Shown: positions 39,412 through 51,283, counted from the stretch's first letter. The stretch is DNA of 64,000 bases from Stenotrophomonas rhizophila (GCF_007667275.1 NZ_VDQT01000002.1:124001-188000), one strand, 5' to 3'. The notes: generated from the letters alone by a model not told the origin. A program made the numbers and translations.

Positions 39412-41217
39412 ATGAAGCCGCTTGCCCTTGCCGTTGCGTTGGCCCTCTTCGTCCCCGCCGCGCTCAGTGCGCCGCCGGCCTTCGCTGTCACCCCTGCGGT
39501 CAAGAAGGCGCCGGCCACGCCTGCATGGGTCGCGCGCAGCAATGAGCTGGCGCAGATCCTGCTCGATGCGCAGGGTCCGTTCCAGCCGGAAGAAACCGGC
39601 TTCTTCGGCGTCCCCGGCTATGACGACAAGGTCGCCGATTTCGGCCCGGACAACGCCAAGCGCTACCGCGCGGCGATGGCCAAGGCCCGCGACACGCTGC
39701 AGGCGAAGCTGGCCACCGAGCGCGACCCGAACGTGCGCCAGGACCTGGCGATCATGATCGCCGCGGCCAACGAGAGCATCGAAGGCAGCGAGCTCAACGA
39801 AAAGTACCTGCTGCCGTGGAGCGACACCCCGCAGACCGTGTTCAGCGGCATCAACCTGCTGCTGTCCGACCAGGTACCGGCCGAGCGCCGCGCCAAGGCG
39901 CTGGACCGGTTGAAGGCCTACGCCGGCCTGGCGCCGGGCACCACCGCCATCACCACGCTGTCGCGCCAGCGCTATGAAGAGCGCCTGGCCGCCGGCAGCC
40001 TGCTGCAGCCGACGAAGATCGAGGTCGAGCAGTCGCTGGCCAACGTCGACACCTACATCACCGGCATCGAAAAGCTGTTCGACAAGTACAAGGTCGCCGG
40101 TGCCGACGAAGCACTGAAGACCATCGCCACCCAGCTGCGCGAGTACCGCGACTGGACCCGGGCCGAGGTCCTGCCCAAGGCCCGCGCCGACGCGCGCCTG
40201 CCGGCGCCGCTGTATGCGTTCCAGCTCAAGCGCGTGGGCATCGACATCGACCCGCAGCTGCTGATGCAGCGGGCGCAGCTGGAATTCATGGAAACCCGTT
40301 CGGCGATGCGCCAGCTCGCCCCGCTGGTGGTGAAGGCCAAGGGCCTGAAGGTGGCCGACCCGACCGACCCGGTGGCGGTGATCCGCGCGTTGAAGGGCGA
40401 CAAGATCGCCGACGACCAGCTCGAGCACCACTACCGTGGCGTGATCGATGCGATCGACCCGATCATCCGCGAACAGAAGATCGTCGACGTGCCGCAGCGC
40501 CCGATGCAGATGCGCCTGGGCTCGGCCGCCGAAAGCGCCGCCTCGCCGGCGCCGCATTTCCTGCCCGCGCCGCTGGTGGGCAACACCGGCCAGCAGGGCA
40601 CCTTCGTGCTGCCGCTGGGCAACCCCGCCGCCGGCGACAAGGCCGCGCAGTACGACGACTTCAATTTCGGCTCGGCGGCGTGGACGCTGAGCGCGCACGA
40701 AGGCCGCCCCGGCCATGAGCTGCAGTTCACCGCGATGGTGGAGCGCGGCGTATCGCTGGCGCGCACCATGTTCGCGTTCAACTCGGTCAACGTGGAAGGC
40801 TGGGCGCTGTACGCGGAAGCCGAAATGGTGCCGTACGAACCGCTGGACGGTCAGCTGATCGCCCTGCAGTTCCGCCTGCTGCGTGCCGCCCGCGCGATGC
40901 TCGACCCGATGCTCAACCTGGGCCTGATCGACCGTGCCAAGGCCGAGCGCGTTCTGATCGAAGAAGTGGGCCTGTCCAAGGCGATGGCGACCCAGGAACT
41001 GGACCGCTACATGGTGCGCATGCCCGGCCAGGCAGGCAGCTACTTCTACGGCTACACCCGCATCCTGGAACTGCGCATGCAGACCGAGCTGGCGCTGGGC
41101 GAGAAGTTCGACCGCCTGGCCTTCAACAACTTCCTGCTCGACCAGGGCCTGCTGCCGCCGGACCAGCTGGCCAAGGCGGTCAACGAAGTGTTCATTCCGC
41201 GGTACAAGGCAAAGTAA
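39412..41217 (+). CDS. DUF885 family metalloprotease-like protein
   Basis: 601 residues. Sec signal (MKPLALAVALALFVPAALSAPP, cleavage near residue 20). Contains HEGRPGHELQ, the HExxH-like zinc motif of the DUF885 family. The rest is mostly helical. Probably a secreted or periplasmic peptidase, likely to act on peptides released by the DPP IV upstream. Confidence 0.85.
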   Translation: MKPLALAVALALFVPAALSAPPAFAVTPAVKKAPATPAWVARSNELAQILLDAQGPFQPEETGFFGVPGYDDKVADFGPDNAKRYRAAMAKARDTLQAKLATERDPNVRQDLAIMIAAANESIEGSELNEKYLLPWSDTPQTVFSGINLLLSDQVPAERRAKALDRLKAYAGLAPGTTAITTLSRQRYEERLAAGSLLQPTKIEVEQSLANVDTYITGIEKLFDKYKVAGADEALKTIATQLREYRDWTRAEVLPKARADARLPAPLYAFQLKRVGIDIDPQLLMQRAQLEFMETRSAMRQLAPLVVKAKGLKVADPTDPVAVIRALKGDKIADDQLEHHYRGVIDAIDPIIREQKIVDVPQRPMQMRLGSAAESAASPAPHFLPAPLVGNTGQQGTFVLPLGNPAAGDKAAQYDDFNFGSAAWTLSAHEGRPGHELQFTAMVERGVSLARTMFAFNSVNVEGWALYAEAEMVPYEPLDGQLIALQFRLLRAARAMLDPMLNLGLIDRAKAERVLIEEVGLSKAMATQELDRYMVRMPGQAGSYFYGYTRILELRMQTELALGEKFDRLAFNNFLLDQGLLPPDQLAKAVNEVFIPRYKAK

Positions 41218-41231
41218 TCACCTCCGCGTGG

Positions 41232-41292
41232 GCCACGACCAACGGTCGTGGCCTACCGACCCTGTGGTAGGTCACGACCGTTGGTCGTGACC
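41232..41292. repeat. Inverted pair of GTAG repeats
   Basis: Minus unit 41232-41256 and plus unit 41267-41292 (GTAGGTCACGACCGTTGGT). They lie between convergent genes. Confidence 0.85.
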
Positions 41293-41297
41293 GGCTT

Positions 41298-41756
41298 TCA
41301 CCGCGTCGGCGTGATCGTCTGCACCGGCAGCCGCTCCGCCGGCGGCGGGTTGGGCACCCAGATTGCCACCCCGGCCGCACGCCGCTGGGTGGTCGGAATG
41401 CCGATACCCACGCCGCCGCCGCTGTGCGAGCCGTAACTGCCGCCGCCGACCGAAAGGCCGCCGCCGGAACTGCTGGACGCCACGCCCATCAGGATCACCC
41501 CATTGGCGCCCAGCGCCGCCGCTTCCTTCTTCAGCCGCGCCACGGCCGCATCGGTCTGGCCCTGGGTGCCGAAGCCCACCGCGCTGGAGGACTCCAGCTG
41601 CGCGATTTCGATCGAGCCCGGCGGCGGGGTCGAATAGATCTGCACCAGTGCCGGGTCGGTAGGGGGGCGGGTCTGGCCCAGCATCACCCGGGACGTGTTG
41701 GCGCAGCCGGTCATCACCAGCAGCACGCCGAGCAGCGGAAGGATTCGAATGTTCAT
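41298..41756 (-). CDS. Small lipoprotein, unknown
   Basis: 152 residues. Lipobox LVMTGC (Cys18). Pro-rich region near 35-55, conserved ALGANGVILMGV, and a Gly/Ser-rich low-complexity C-terminal half. The alternative start 28 codons upstream is unlikely. Function unknown. Confidence 0.65.
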   Translation of the reverse strand: MNIRILPLLGVLLVMTGCANTSRVMLGQTRPPTDPALVQIYSTPPPGSIEIAQLESSSAVGFGTQGQTDAAVARLKKEAAALGANGVILMGVASSSSGGGLSVGGGSYGSHSGGGVGIGIPTTQRRAAGVAIWVPNPPPAERLPVQTITPTR

Positions 41757-41955
41757 GGGTCCACCCCTTGTAGGGCCTGGTCGGCCTGCGCCTGGATCAT
41801 CCGGGCTGGCCGCTGAATCCGCGCCAACCTGTTCCGGCAAACCGTACCACCGCCGCAGTGAGCCTGCCGCATCCCGTTCTTGCCGCCGCCATCACGCGCC
41901 GCTGGCGGCGTGGTCGCTACGCTGCCGCGAGCATTTTCAGGAAGGGGAAAGGGGC

Positions 41956-42204
41956 ATGGGACTGATCAGTCTGCTGTGGGGCGTGCTGGCGCTGTTGTGG
42001 ATGATCCTGGCGCTGATACCGCTGCTGGGCTGGGGCAACTGGTTCCTGATCCCGTTTGCCGCAGTGGGCGCGGTGATCGGCGCGCTGGGCATCCTGTTCA
42101 CCCACCCGACCAAGCGCGGCCGCGCCTGGACCGGCCTGCTGCTGAATGCCGTGGTGGTCGTGGTGGGAATCGTGCGGTTGTCGCTGGGCGGTGGGGTCAT
42201 CTGA
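41956..42204 (+). CDS. Small integral membrane protein, unknown
   Basis: 82 residues. Almost all hydrophobic, with three membrane segments separated by short loops. GGGG just before ATG serves as ribosome-binding site. Family not recognised. Confidence 0.65.
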   Translation: MGLISLLWGVLALLWMILALIPLLGWGNWFLIPFAAVGAVIGALGILFTHPTKRGRAWTGLLLNAVVVVVGIVRLSLGGGVI

Positions 42205-42273
42205 CAGGCCTGCGTGCGACGTAGGGTCGCACTGGCGAAGGTGTCGCAGGCAAGGGCGTAGAATGCCTGCCCC

Positions 42274-43191
42274 ATGATCATTCGTCCCCGCCCCCACGGC
42301 TGGCAGCTGCTGTACATCCTGCGCGGCTCCATCGTGCCTGCCATCGCGCCCAAGGTGGCGGCGATCTTCGTGCTCGCCGTCGCCGTGGCGGCTTTCGCCG
42401 AATTCGCCCACCCGCCCGGCATCGAGCGGGTCTCGGTGGCGCCGTTCACCCTGCTCGGGCTGGTGCTGTCGATCTTCCTCAGCTTCCGCAACAACGCCTG
42501 CTTCGACCGCTGGTGGGAAGCGCGCAAGCTCTGGGGCCAGCTCATCTATGAGCTGCGCAGCCTGGCGCGGCTGTGCAGCACGCTGCTGGCCGGACAGCCG
42601 GCGCGTGCCGACCGCATCAGTCGCCTGGGGATCGGGTTCGCGCATGCGCTGGCCGCCCGCCTGCGTGGGCAGGACGCCGCGCTGGCCGGGCTGCCGTGGG
42701 TGCCGGAGGCCGACCGGGACCGCTATGCGCAGCGCCAGAACGTACCCGACCAGCTGCTGGCGATGATCGCGGCGGAAACCACGGCGGCGCTGCGCGCCGG
42801 CGACATCGACAGCATCCTGTTTTCCCAGTTCGAAGCCCGCCTGCATGCGCTGTCCAGCGTCCAGGCCGGCTGCGAGCGGATCCTGCTGACCCCCCTTCCA
42901 TTCGCCTACACCCTGCTGCTGCACCGCTGCGCGTGGATGTTCTGCGTGCTGCTTCCGTTCGGCCTGGCCAGTTCGCTGGGCTGGGCCACCCCGGTGGTGT
43001 CGGCGGTGCTGGCCTATGCCTTCTTCGGGCTGGACCAGCTGGGCGAAGAGATGGAAGAGCCGTTCGGACTGGAACCGAACGACCTGCCGCTGGATGCGAT
43101 GGTGCGCACCATCGAAATCGACCTGCTCGACAGCCTGGGCGTGCGCCCGCTGCCGGAGCCCCTGCAACCGCAGCGCTACCTGCTGCAGTAA
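42274..43191 (+). CDS. Bestrophin family protein
   Basis: 305 residues. RPRPHGWQLLYILRGSIVPAIAPKV and LSFRNNACFDRWWEARKLWG are typical of bacterial bestrophins (YneE type), which form pentameric ion channels. Four membrane segments. The next gene, hemB, follows 21 bases downstream on the same strand. Confidence 0.85.
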   Translation: MIIRPRPHGWQLLYILRGSIVPAIAPKVAAIFVLAVAVAAFAEFAHPPGIERVSVAPFTLLGLVLSIFLSFRNNACFDRWWEARKLWGQLIYELRSLARLCSTLLAGQPARADRISRLGIGFAHALAARLRGQDAALAGLPWVPEADRDRYAQRQNVPDQLLAMIAAETTAALRAGDIDSILFSQFEARLHALSSVQAGCERILLTPLPFAYTLLLHRCAWMFCVLLPFGLASSLGWATPVVSAVLAYAFFGLDQLGEEMEEPFGLEPNDLPLDAMVRTIEIDLLDSLGVRPLPEPLQPQRYLLQ

Positions 43192-44202
<1,011 letters not shown>

Positions 44203-44237
44203 CAATACCCGCCATTACGTACAACAGGACGACGACG

Positions 44238-44507
44238 ATGCAGACGATGGGATGGGTGCAGTGGCTGACCTGGGGCACCGGGGTCACCGTCTTCGCGGTG
44301 GTGATCGCCCTGATCATCCGCAGCGCGGTGCGTGCCTCCCGGCGCGCGCCGGAACAGCCGTCGGCCGCTGCCCGCCTGGCCCGCGAAGCCAACCTGTCGC
44401 CCACGGTGCAGGCCGAACTGGCCGCGCTGAACCAGCGCAAGGACAACGGCGAGATCAGCGAAGCCGAGTACGAACAGCAGCGCGCCGCGCTGCTGCGCGC
44501 GCACTGA
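44238..44507 (+). CDS. Small membrane protein with SHOCT-like C terminus
   Basis: 89 residues. One N-terminal membrane helix (MGWVQWLTWGTGVTVFAVVIALII), then a cytosolic stretch ending in DNGEISEAEYEQQRAALLRAH, a SHOCT-like short C-terminal motif. Role unknown. It follows hemB by 35 bases. Confidence 0.65.
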   Translation: MQTMGWVQWLTWGTGVTVFAVVIALIIRSAVRASRRAPEQPSAAARLAREANLSPTVQAELAALNQRKDNGEISEAEYEQQRAALLRAH

Positions 44508-44559
44508 ACACCGCCGCACCGGCCGGGTGTGCCCGCACCGGATGTCGATGCACCGGCGG

Positions 44560-44701
44560 GTAGGGTCGGTTCCCAAACGACCGCCGATGGCAGTGATCGG
44601 CGCTGGGACGCATGACCTTCGCCGGAGGCGCTTCTCCGTCACAGGTCATGCCCTACCGCGGTGACCAACGTTATCGGCGGTCGATAGGGATGCGACCCTG
44701 C
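44560..44701 (-). repeat. 143-bp palindromic repeat family, copy C
   Basis: Starts GTAGGGTCGGTTCCCAAAC on the plus strand and ends as ..GGGATGCGACCCTGCC, with the inner GCATGACC / GGTCATGC pair. Its orientation is opposite to copies A and B. It codes for the last nine residues of the PD40 protein gene on the minus strand. Confidence 0.8.
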
Positions 44702-45564
44702 CGGCATCCAGTCACTGCGGGCGTCCGCAATCTATACAGATCCAACCCGCCCGCCCTGGGCGACCGCGCCTGCCCGGCCACCACCACCTCGCTGGGCTTG
44801 GACGCATCCACCACCGGCGCGCCGGTCTGCCCGTCGGCGGTATTGAACGACAGCCCTAGCGGCACCGCCGCCGTGCCGTAATCGCAGCCCACCTGCCATA
44901 CCTGCGAATGCCCATCCGCCAAGCGGGTGAACAACAGCGCCCCGCCCGTGCCCAGCCAATCGCCCCCCAGCTCATCGGCCGCGCTGTTGAGCGGTGCCGG
45001 TAGTGCCACGACCTCCGCTACGTCGCTGCCCCGCACTGCGGCGCGATACAGGTCGAATCCGCCCTGGCCACCCTTGCCATTGCGCGCGAACAGCAGCGCC
45101 TGCCCATCGGCGCGCAGCGCAGGCCGACGCTCATCGGCGCGGGTGTTGATCGCCTCCGGCAGCGCCGTCACGGGGCCCGCCCCACCGTCGGCCAGCACCG
45201 CCACCCGGTACAGGTCGAAGCCACCGCGCCCGCCGGCGCGGTTGGAGGCAAACCACAGCGTGGTCCCGTCATGGCTGAAAAAGGGGTCGGTCTCGTCGCC
45301 CGCCGTGTTCAAGGCCAGCGGCGCCGGATCCTGCCAGCGCCCGTCGCGCAGCCGGGCCTGCCACAGGTCCCAGCCGCCGGCGCCGCCCGGCCGGTCGCTG
45401 GCCCACACGATGCGCTGCCCGTCCGGGGAAATCGTGGCCTGGGCCTCGTTGGCCTTGGTCGAGACCACGCCCATGCCTTCGATGCCGAATTCGGAAAGCG
45501 CCATCGCGCCCGGTGCGGAGAGTAAACTCACGCTCAGCGCGAGCAGAGACAAGGGAGTGCGCAT
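44671..45564 (-). CDS. Exported WD40-like (PD40/TolB-like) beta-propeller protein
   Basis: 297 residues. Signal peptide ([22 protein letters not shown]) followed by at least four PD40-type repeats ([42 protein letters not shown], etc.). These are protein-binding propellers similar to the C-terminal part of TolB. The start with GGAAG five bases upstream was chosen over one four codons earlier. The last residues, GRIPIDRR, and the stop are encoded by repeat copy C, so the natural C terminus has probably been altered. Confidence 0.8.
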   Translation of the reverse strand: MRTPLSLLALSVSLLSAPGAMALSEFGIEGMGVVSTKANEAQATISPDGQRIVWASDRPGGAGGWDLWQARLRDGRWQDPAPLALNTAGDETDPFFSHDGTTLWFASNRAGGRGGFDLYRVAVLADGGAGPVTALPEAINTRADERRPALRADGQALLFARNGKGGQGGFDLYRAAVRGSDVAEVVALPAPLNSAADELGGDWLGTGGALLFTRLADGHSQVWQVGCDYGTAAVPLGLSFNTADGQTGAPVVDASKPSEVVVAGQARSPRAGGLDLYRLRTPAVTGCRQGRIPIDRR

Positions 45565-45617
45565 CGTCGCTTCCATTGGGGTTCGTGTTTCAATCCAGGC
45601 CGGAGTTTAAGACACCC

Positions 45618-46460
45618 ATGACCGCCCGTTACGCCGTATTCGGCCAGCCCATCGCCCACTCGCTGTCGCCGTACATCCACGCCGAGTTCGCCCGCCAGGA
45701 AGACATCGCGCTGGACTACCAGGCCATTGAAGCCAGTGCCGCGCAGTTCCCGGCCGTGCTGGAGGCGTTCGCCGCCGACGGCGGCATGGGTGCCAACGTG
45801 ACCGCGCCGCTCAAGGAAGTCGCCTTCGCGCTGTGCAGCACCTTCACCTCGCGGGCCAAGTTGGCCGGTTCGGTCAACACCCTGCTGCGCAAGGGCGACA
45901 GCTGGCACGGCGATACCACCGACGGCGTCGGCCTGGTGCGCGACCTCACCGAACGGCACCTGCTGGACCTGCGTGGTCGCCGCGTGCTGCTGCTCGGCGC
46001 CGGTGGCTCGGCGCGCAGCGTTGCCCCGGCCCTTCTGGACGCCGGCATCCTCGAGCTCATGGTGGTCAACCGCACCTCCGAACGCGCAGACGAGCTGGTG
46101 GACGCCATCGGTGAGCCGAACCGCGCCAAGACCCGCCACTGGGAAGACCTGGATGCCCTTGGCGATTTCGAACTGATCGTCAATGCCACCTCCGCCGGCC
46201 GCGATCCCACGGCCAACTTCGTACTGCCGATGTCGCTGGTCAACAGCATGACCACCGCAGTGGACCTGAACTACGGCGAGGCTGCCATTGCCTTCCTGGC
46301 GTGGGCGCGCGCAATGGGCTGCCGCAACACTGTCGACGGCCTGGGCATGCTGGTCGAGCAGGCCGCCACCAGTTTCCAGCAGTGGCATGAAACGCGCCCG
46401 GCAACCGACGAGGTCTACGCAAAACTGCGCGAGCGTGCTGCGCTGGCGGCGGCGGAATGA
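45618..46460 (+). CDS. aroE: Shikimate dehydrogenase
   Basis: 280 residues. Shikimate-binding motifs [14 protein letters not shown] and [14 protein letters not shown] motif [31 protein letters not shown]. Reduces 3-dehydroshikimate with NADPH in aromatic amino acid synthesis. Overlaps the next gene (ATGA). Confidence 0.95.
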   Translation: MTARYAVFGQPIAHSLSPYIHAEFARQEDIALDYQAIEASAAQFPAVLEAFAADGGMGANVTAPLKEVAFALCSTFTSRAKLAGSVNTLLRKGDSWHGDTTDGVGLVRDLTERHLLDLRGRRVLLLGAGGSARSVAPALLDAGILELMVVNRTSERADELVDAIGEPNRAKTRHWEDLDALGDFELIVNATSAGRDPTANFVLPMSLVNSMTTAVDLNYGEAAIAFLAWARAMGCRNTVDGLGMLVEQAATSFQQWHETRPATDEVYAKLRERAALAAAE

Positions 46461-46813
46461 ACGCCAGCATGGATCTCCTGCTCAGCCTGCTGGGCATGGC
46501 CGCCATACGCCTGCCGGTGCTGATCGCGCTGGGCATTTCCCTGGTCTGGGTGGTGGACACCCCGCGCGGGGCCATCCGCACCGTTGCGCTGTGGGCGCTG
46601 GGCCTGCTGGCGGTCGCAACGCTGGCCGGGCTGGCCCTGAACATCGTGCCGGTCTGGCTGGTCGAAACCGGCAACTATGGCAACGTCCAGGCGCTGTCGT
46701 GGTGGCTGGGTGGCGGCCACTTCCTGTTGGGCATCGTCGAGGCGCTGGGCACCGTGCTGCTGGTCTGGGCCATGACCCGCGCGCTGCGCAACCGCGCCCG
46801 CCCCGCCGCCTGA
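46457..46813 (+). CDS. Small membrane protein, unknown
   Basis: 118 residues. Three or four membrane helices. Translationally coupled to aroE. Family not recognised. Confidence 0.6.
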   Translation: MNASMDLLLSLLGMAAIRLPVLIALGISLVWVVDTPRGAIRTVALWALGLLAVATLAGLALNIVPVWLVETGNYGNVQALSWWLGGGHFLLGIVEALGTVLLVWAMTRALRNRARPAA

Positions 46814-46853
46814 GCGCAGGCCAGGGGCATCGCGGTACCCGGTCACGGATCTG

Positions 46854-46881
46854 AACCGACGCGGAAAACCCTGCGTCGGTT
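46854..46881 (+). terminator. Candidate hairpin terminator upstream of dinG
   Basis: AACCGACGC / GCGTCGGTT, 9-bp perfect arms, 10-base loop. No T-tract follows, so it may be only a hairpin. Confidence 0.45.
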
Positions 46882-46935
46882 ACGGTCCCCGGACGTGAGA
46901 AAATACCCGCCTGATCCAGGCAGGACCCTCACGGC

Positions 46936-49038
46936 GTGACCGAAAAAGTTGAAGCCCCGCGCGCGCTGAACGACGAGCTCAAGACCGTCATCCGCGATGC
47001 CTACGCCAAGCTGCAGGCCAATACCCCCGGCTTCAGCACGCGGCGTTCGCAGAGCCAGATGATCGGCGTGGTCTCGCGTGCGCTGTCGCAGAGCGGCGGC
47101 GTCGGCGTGGTCGAGGCCCCGACCGGGGTCGGCAAGAGCCTGGGCTACCTCACCGCCGGGGTGCCGATCGCCCTGGCCACGAAGAAGAAGCTGGTGATCA
47201 GCACCGGCACCGTGGCGCTGCAGTCGCAGCTGGTCGAGCGCGACATTCCCAATTTCCTAAAGGCCACCGGCCTGGAGGCCACCGTGGCCCTGGCCAAGGG
47301 CCGCACCCGCTACCTGTGCACCCGCAATGCCGCCGAGGCGCATGGCGACGGCGCCCAGGAGGGCATGTTCGAAGACGAGCAGCCGCTGTTCGACCGGCCG
47401 CTGGCGCCGATCGAAATGGACCTGGCGCAGAAGCTCGGCAAGGACTTCGTCGAGGGGCGCTGGAACGGCGACCTGGACAACGCGCCCGACACCATCAGCC
47501 CGTCGCTGCGCTCGCGCATCACCACCCCGGCCTCCGGCTGTGCCGGGCGCAAGTGCGCCTACTCCGCCCAGTGCGCGGTGCTGCGTGCGCGCAACACCGT
47601 GCGCGACGCACAGATCGTGGTCACCAATCACGCCCTGCTGCTGTCGGCGCTGTCCATTGGCGAAAGCGATAATGGCCAACCGCTTATCGCGCCGCCGTCG
47701 GACATGCTGCTGGTGCTCGACGAAGGCCACCACATCGGCAACGTGGCCATCGACCAGGGCGCGGCCAGCCTGGCCCTGGACGACATGGCCAAGCGCACCG
47801 GGCGCCTGCAGATCGTGATCGCGGCCGCCTACCGCGCGGTGGGCAAGGACAAGCTGGGCAACCTGCTGCCCAACGAGGCGATCGACGTCGCCGCGCGGGT
47901 CAGCAAGCAGCTGCGCGCCTTCCGCGACGTGGTCGAGCGCAGCTGGCAGCCCGATCCCAGCGCGCAGGAGCCGATGTGGCGCGCACCGAACGGACGCCTG
48001 CCGGAGATCTGGATGGCCGACATTGAGGCGTTGGCCGACGACACCCGCGCGCTGTTCAACTGGGCCCACGCCGCGCAGTCGCAGGTGGCCAAGGGCAAGC
48101 CCGAAGATGCCGCGCGCGAGCGCCTGCAGCGCACCTTGGGCATGGCGCTGGAAATGATCGAACAGCAGCACAACCTGTGGACCGCCTGGCGCCGCGAAGA
48201 CAAGGAAGGCCAGCCGCCGTTCGCGCGCTGGGTGACGCTGTCGCGCGATGGCGACCTGATCCTGCACGGCTCGCCGGTGTCGGCCGCCAGCGTGCTGCGC
48301 AAGCTGCTGTGGGACGAAGTGGATTCGGTGGTGATGACCTCGGCCACGCTCACCGGCGGCGGCGACTTCCAGGCGCTGGCGATCGACAACGGCATTCCGC
48401 CCGAGGCCGAAATGGTCTCGCTGGCCTCGCCGTTCGACCTGCCCAACCAGGCCGAGCTGATCGTGCCCAACTTCCCGGTGACCCCGGATGATCGCGACCG
48501 GCACCCGAAGGAGGTGGCCAAGTACCTGGTGAAGGAGCTGGACTGGAACAAGGGCAGCATCGTCCTGTTCACCTCGCGCTGGAAGATGGAAAAGGTGGCC
48601 GAGCTGATGCCCGCCGCGCAGCGGAAGCAGGTGCTGGTGCAGGGCGAAACCGCCAAGCAGAAGATGATCGACGAACACCTGCGGCGCACCTCGGCCGGCG
48701 AGGGCTCGGTGCTGTTCGGCCTGAACTCGTTCGGCGAAGGCCTGGATCTACCGGGCGAGGCCTGCACCACGGTGGTGATCACCCAGGTGCCGTTCGCGGT
48801 GCCGACCGACCCGCAGACCTCCACCCTGAGCGAATGGTTCGAGAGCCGTGGCTTGAACGCGTTCAACCTGATTGCGGTGCCGCACGCGCTGCGCACGCTG
48901 ACCCAGTTCGCAGGGCGGTTGATCCGCACCTCCACCGACACCGGCCGCGTGATCATCCTCGACTCGCGCCTGATCAGCCGCCGCTACGGCAAGCGCATCA
49001 TCGACGCGTTGCCGCCGTTCAAGCGGGTTATCGGCTGA
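46936..49038 (+). CDS. dinG: ATP-dependent DNA helicase DinG
   Basis: 700 residues. Walker A APTGVGKSLGY, a Fe-S cluster region (YLCTRN .. SGCAGRKCAYSAQC), Walker B VLDEGHH, then helicase motifs TSATLTGGG, VLFGLNSFGEGLDLPGE. A 5'-3' helicase of the XPD type used in repair of stalled forks and R-loops. GTG start; the next ATG in frame is far into the protein. Repeat copy D follows. Confidence 0.92.
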   Translation: MTEKVEAPRALNDELKTVIRDAYAKLQANTPGFSTRRSQSQMIGVVSRALSQSGGVGVVEAPTGVGKSLGYLTAGVPIALATKKKLVISTGTVALQSQLVERDIPNFLKATGLEATVALAKGRTRYLCTRNAAEAHGDGAQEGMFEDEQPLFDRPLAPIEMDLAQKLGKDFVEGRWNGDLDNAPDTISPSLRSRITTPASGCAGRKCAYSAQCAVLRARNTVRDAQIVVTNHALLLSALSIGESDNGQPLIAPPSDMLLVLDEGHHIGNVAIDQGAASLALDDMAKRTGRLQIVIAAAYRAVGKDKLGNLLPNEAIDVAARVSKQLRAFRDVVERSWQPDPSAQEPMWRAPNGRLPEIWMADIEALADDTRALFNWAHAAQSQVAKGKPEDAARERLQRTLGMALEMIEQQHNLWTAWRREDKEGQPPFARWVTLSRDGDLILHGSPVSAASVLRKLLWDEVDSVVMTSATLTGGGDFQALAIDNGIPPEAEMVSLASPFDLPNQAELIVPNFPVTPDDRDRHPKEVAKYLVKELDWNKGSIVLFTSRWKMEKVAELMPAAQRKQVLVQGETAKQKMIDEHLRRTSAGEGSVLFGLNSFGEGLDLPGEACTTVVITQVPFAVPTDPQTSTLSEWFESRGLNAFNLIAVPHALRTLTQFAGRLIRTSTDTGRVIILDSRLISRRYGKRIIDALPPFKRVIG

Positions 49039-49070
49039 TCGGCCGTCTCCACGGGATGCCGCCAGGCAAG

Positions 49071-49210
49071 GTAGGGTCGGTTCCCAAACGACCGCCGATA
49101 ACGCTGATCGGCACTGGGACGCATGATCTTCACCGGAGAGGCTTCTCCGTCACGGTTCATGCCCCATCGCGCTGCCGCACATCAACGGCGGTCGATAGGG
49201 ATGCGACCCA
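49071..49210 (-). repeat. 143-bp palindromic repeat family, copy D
   Basis: Starts GTAGGGTCGGTTCCCAAAC and ends ..GATAGGGATGCGACCC, with inner arms (GCATGATC / GTTCATGC) that have drifted. Same orientation as copy C. Confidence 0.8.
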
Positions 49211-49229
49211 GCGTACCGGACTGGCCGCC

Positions 49230-49252
49230 GTAGAGCCACGCCCTGCGTGGCT
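49230..49252 (+). repeat. GTAG repeat
   Basis: GTAGAGCCACGCCCTGCGT.., next to copy D and just before the ilvD stop. Confidence 0.85.
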
Positions 49253-49260
49253 GCGCGGAC

Positions 49261-51093
49261 TCAAAGTCTGCCCAGATCCCGCACCGCGCCCTTGTCGGCA
49301 CTGGTGGCCAACAACGCATAGGCCTTGAGCGCCCCGGTCACCTTGCGCGGGCGTGCCTCACGCGGTTTCCAGCCCAAGGCATCCTGCTCCGCACGCCGCA
49401 CCGCCAACGTCGCTTCATCCACCAGCACATCGATCCGCCGCGCCGGAATATCGATCCGGATCCGGTCGCCATCGCGCACCAGCCCTATCGTGCCGCCCGC
49501 CGCCGCTTCCGGCGACGCATGCCCGATCGACAGCCCGGACGTTCCGCCCGAGAAGCGCCCATCGGTCAGCAGCGCACACTGCTTGCCCAGCCCCTTCGAT
49601 TTCAGGTAACTGGTGGGGTACAGCATCTCCTGCATGCCCGGCCCACCGCGCGGGCCCTCATAGCGGATCACCACCACATCGCCCGCGCCCACCTCGTCGG
49701 CCAGGATGCCCTGAACTGCTGCATCCTGGCTCTCGAACACCTTCGCGTTGCCCTCGAACACATGGATGGACTCATCCACGCCGGCGGTCTTCACCACGCA
49801 GCCGTCTTCGGCCAGGTTGCCGCGCAGCACTGCCAGCCCGCCCTCGGCGGAATACGCGTTGGCCACATCGCGGATGCAGCCATCGGCCCGGTCCAGGTCC
49901 AGTGACGGCCAACGCGTAGCCTGGCTGAAAGCCACCTGGGTGGGAATGCCGGCCGGGCCGGCACTGAAGAATTCGTGCACGCCCGCATCGTCGGTCACCG
50001 CCACGTCCCAGCGCGCGATCGCGTCGGCCAGGGTGCGGCTGTGCACGGTGGGCACCCCGGTATGCAGCAGCCCGCCGCGCGCCAGCGAGCCGAGGATGGC
50101 AAACACACCACCGGCGCGGTGCACGTCCTCCATGTGGTACTTCGGCGTGTTCGGCGCCACCTTGCACAGCTGCGGCACGCGCCGCGACAGCGCATCGATC
50201 GCATGCAGGTCGAAGTCCACTTCCGCCTCCTGCGCGGCGGCCAGCAGGTGCAGGATGGTATTGGTGGAACCGCCCATGGCGATATCCAGCGTCATCGCGT
50301 TCTCGAACGCGGAACGCGTGGCAATGCCGCGCGGCAGCGCCGTGGCATCTTCGCCGCCATACCAGCGGTGGCAGAGCTCCACCACCAGCCGGCCGGCGCG
50401 GCGGAACAGCTGCTCACGGTCGGCGTGGGTGGCCAGAGTCGAGCCGTTGCCCGGCAGCGACAACCCCAACGCTTCGGTCAGGCAGTTCATCGAGTTGGCG
50501 GTGAACATGCCCGAACACGACCCGCAGGTGGGGCAGGCACTGCGCTCGTACTCGGCGACCTTTTCATCCGACGCACTGGCATCGGCGGCGATCACCATCG
50601 CATCCACCAGGTCCAGCTTGTGCTCGGCCAGTCGCGTCTTGCCCGCTTCCATCGGCCCGCCGGACACGAACACCACCGGAATGTTCAGCCGCAGCGCGGC
50701 CATCAGCATGCCCGGGGTGATCTTGTCGCAGTTGGAAATGCACACCAGCGCGTCGGCACAGTGCGCGTTGACCATGTACTCGACCGAGTCGGCGATGATC
50801 TCGCGGCTGGGCAGCGAATACAGCATGCCGTCATGGCCCATCGCGATGCCGTCGTCCACCGCGATGGTGTTGAACTCCTTGGCGACCCCGCCAACCTGTT
50901 CGATCTCCCGCGCCACCAGCTGGCCCAGGTCCTTGAGGTGGACGTGGCCGGGCACGAACTGGGTAAATGAATTGGCGATGGCGATGATCGGCTTGTGGAA
51001 GTCCGCATCGGTCATGCCGGTGGCGCGCCACAGCGCGCGGGCCCCGGCCATGTTGCGGCCGGCGGTGGAAGTACGGGAACGGTATTCAGGCAT
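49261..51093 (-). CDS. ilvD: Dihydroxy-acid dehydratase
   Basis: 610 residues. Starts [27 protein letters not shown]. Fe-S ligand motifs [13 protein letters not shown] and [18 protein letters not shown] are intact. Converts dihydroxy-isovalerate and -methylvalerate to the keto acids in valine and isoleucine synthesis. A longer frame (26 codons) exists, but the family starts here. A palindrome with 7-bp arms lies in the upstream region. Confidence 0.95.
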   Translation of the reverse strand: MPEYRSRTSTAGRNMAGARALWRATGMTDADFHKPIIAIANSFTQFVPGHVHLKDLGQLVAREIEQVGGVAKEFNTIAVDDGIAMGHDGMLYSLPSREIIADSVEYMVNAHCADALVCISNCDKITPGMLMAALRLNIPVVFVSGGPMEAGKTRLAEHKLDLVDAMVIAADASASDEKVAEYERSACPTCGSCSGMFTANSMNCLTEALGLSLPGNGSTLATHADREQLFRRAGRLVVELCHRWYGGEDATALPRGIATRSAFENAMTLDIAMGGSTNTILHLLAAAQEAEVDFDLHAIDALSRRVPQLCKVAPNTPKYHMEDVHRAGGVFAILGSLARGGLLHTGVPTVHSRTLADAIARWDVAVTDDAGVHEFFSAGPAGIPTQVAFSQATRWPSLDLDRADGCIRDVANAYSAEGGLAVLRGNLAEDGCVVKTAGVDESIHVFEGNAKVFESQDAAVQGILADEVGAGDVVVIRYEGPRGGPGMQEMLYPTSYLKSKGLGKQCALLTDGRFSGGTSGLSIGHASPEAAAGGTIGLVRDGDRIRIDIPARRIDVLVDEATLAVRRAEQDALGWKPREARPRKVTGALKAYALLATSADKGAVRDLGRL

Positions 51094-51156
51094 GGGGGCT
51101 GGCAGGATCTGGCGGGCCGTGGGGGCGCGTTGCCGTTCGATTCTGCCGAAAAAATC

Positions 51157-51174
51157 CGGTTGCGTTTGCAACCG
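51157..51174. promoter_or_regulatory. Palindrome between ilvD and the ygiB-like gene
   Basis: CGGTTGC, four bases, GCAACCG in the 190-base gap between the divergent genes. May be an operator for either. Confidence 0.4.
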
Positions 51175-51283
51175 ACGCGGCTGGCCATCCTGAAACGCCG
51201 TTCATCTTTTCGCCTTTGCCGATTTTGGTTGTTGGCCCCGATCAGGCATGATTGAGGGGATACCGAAAGGGGGGCACACCGCC

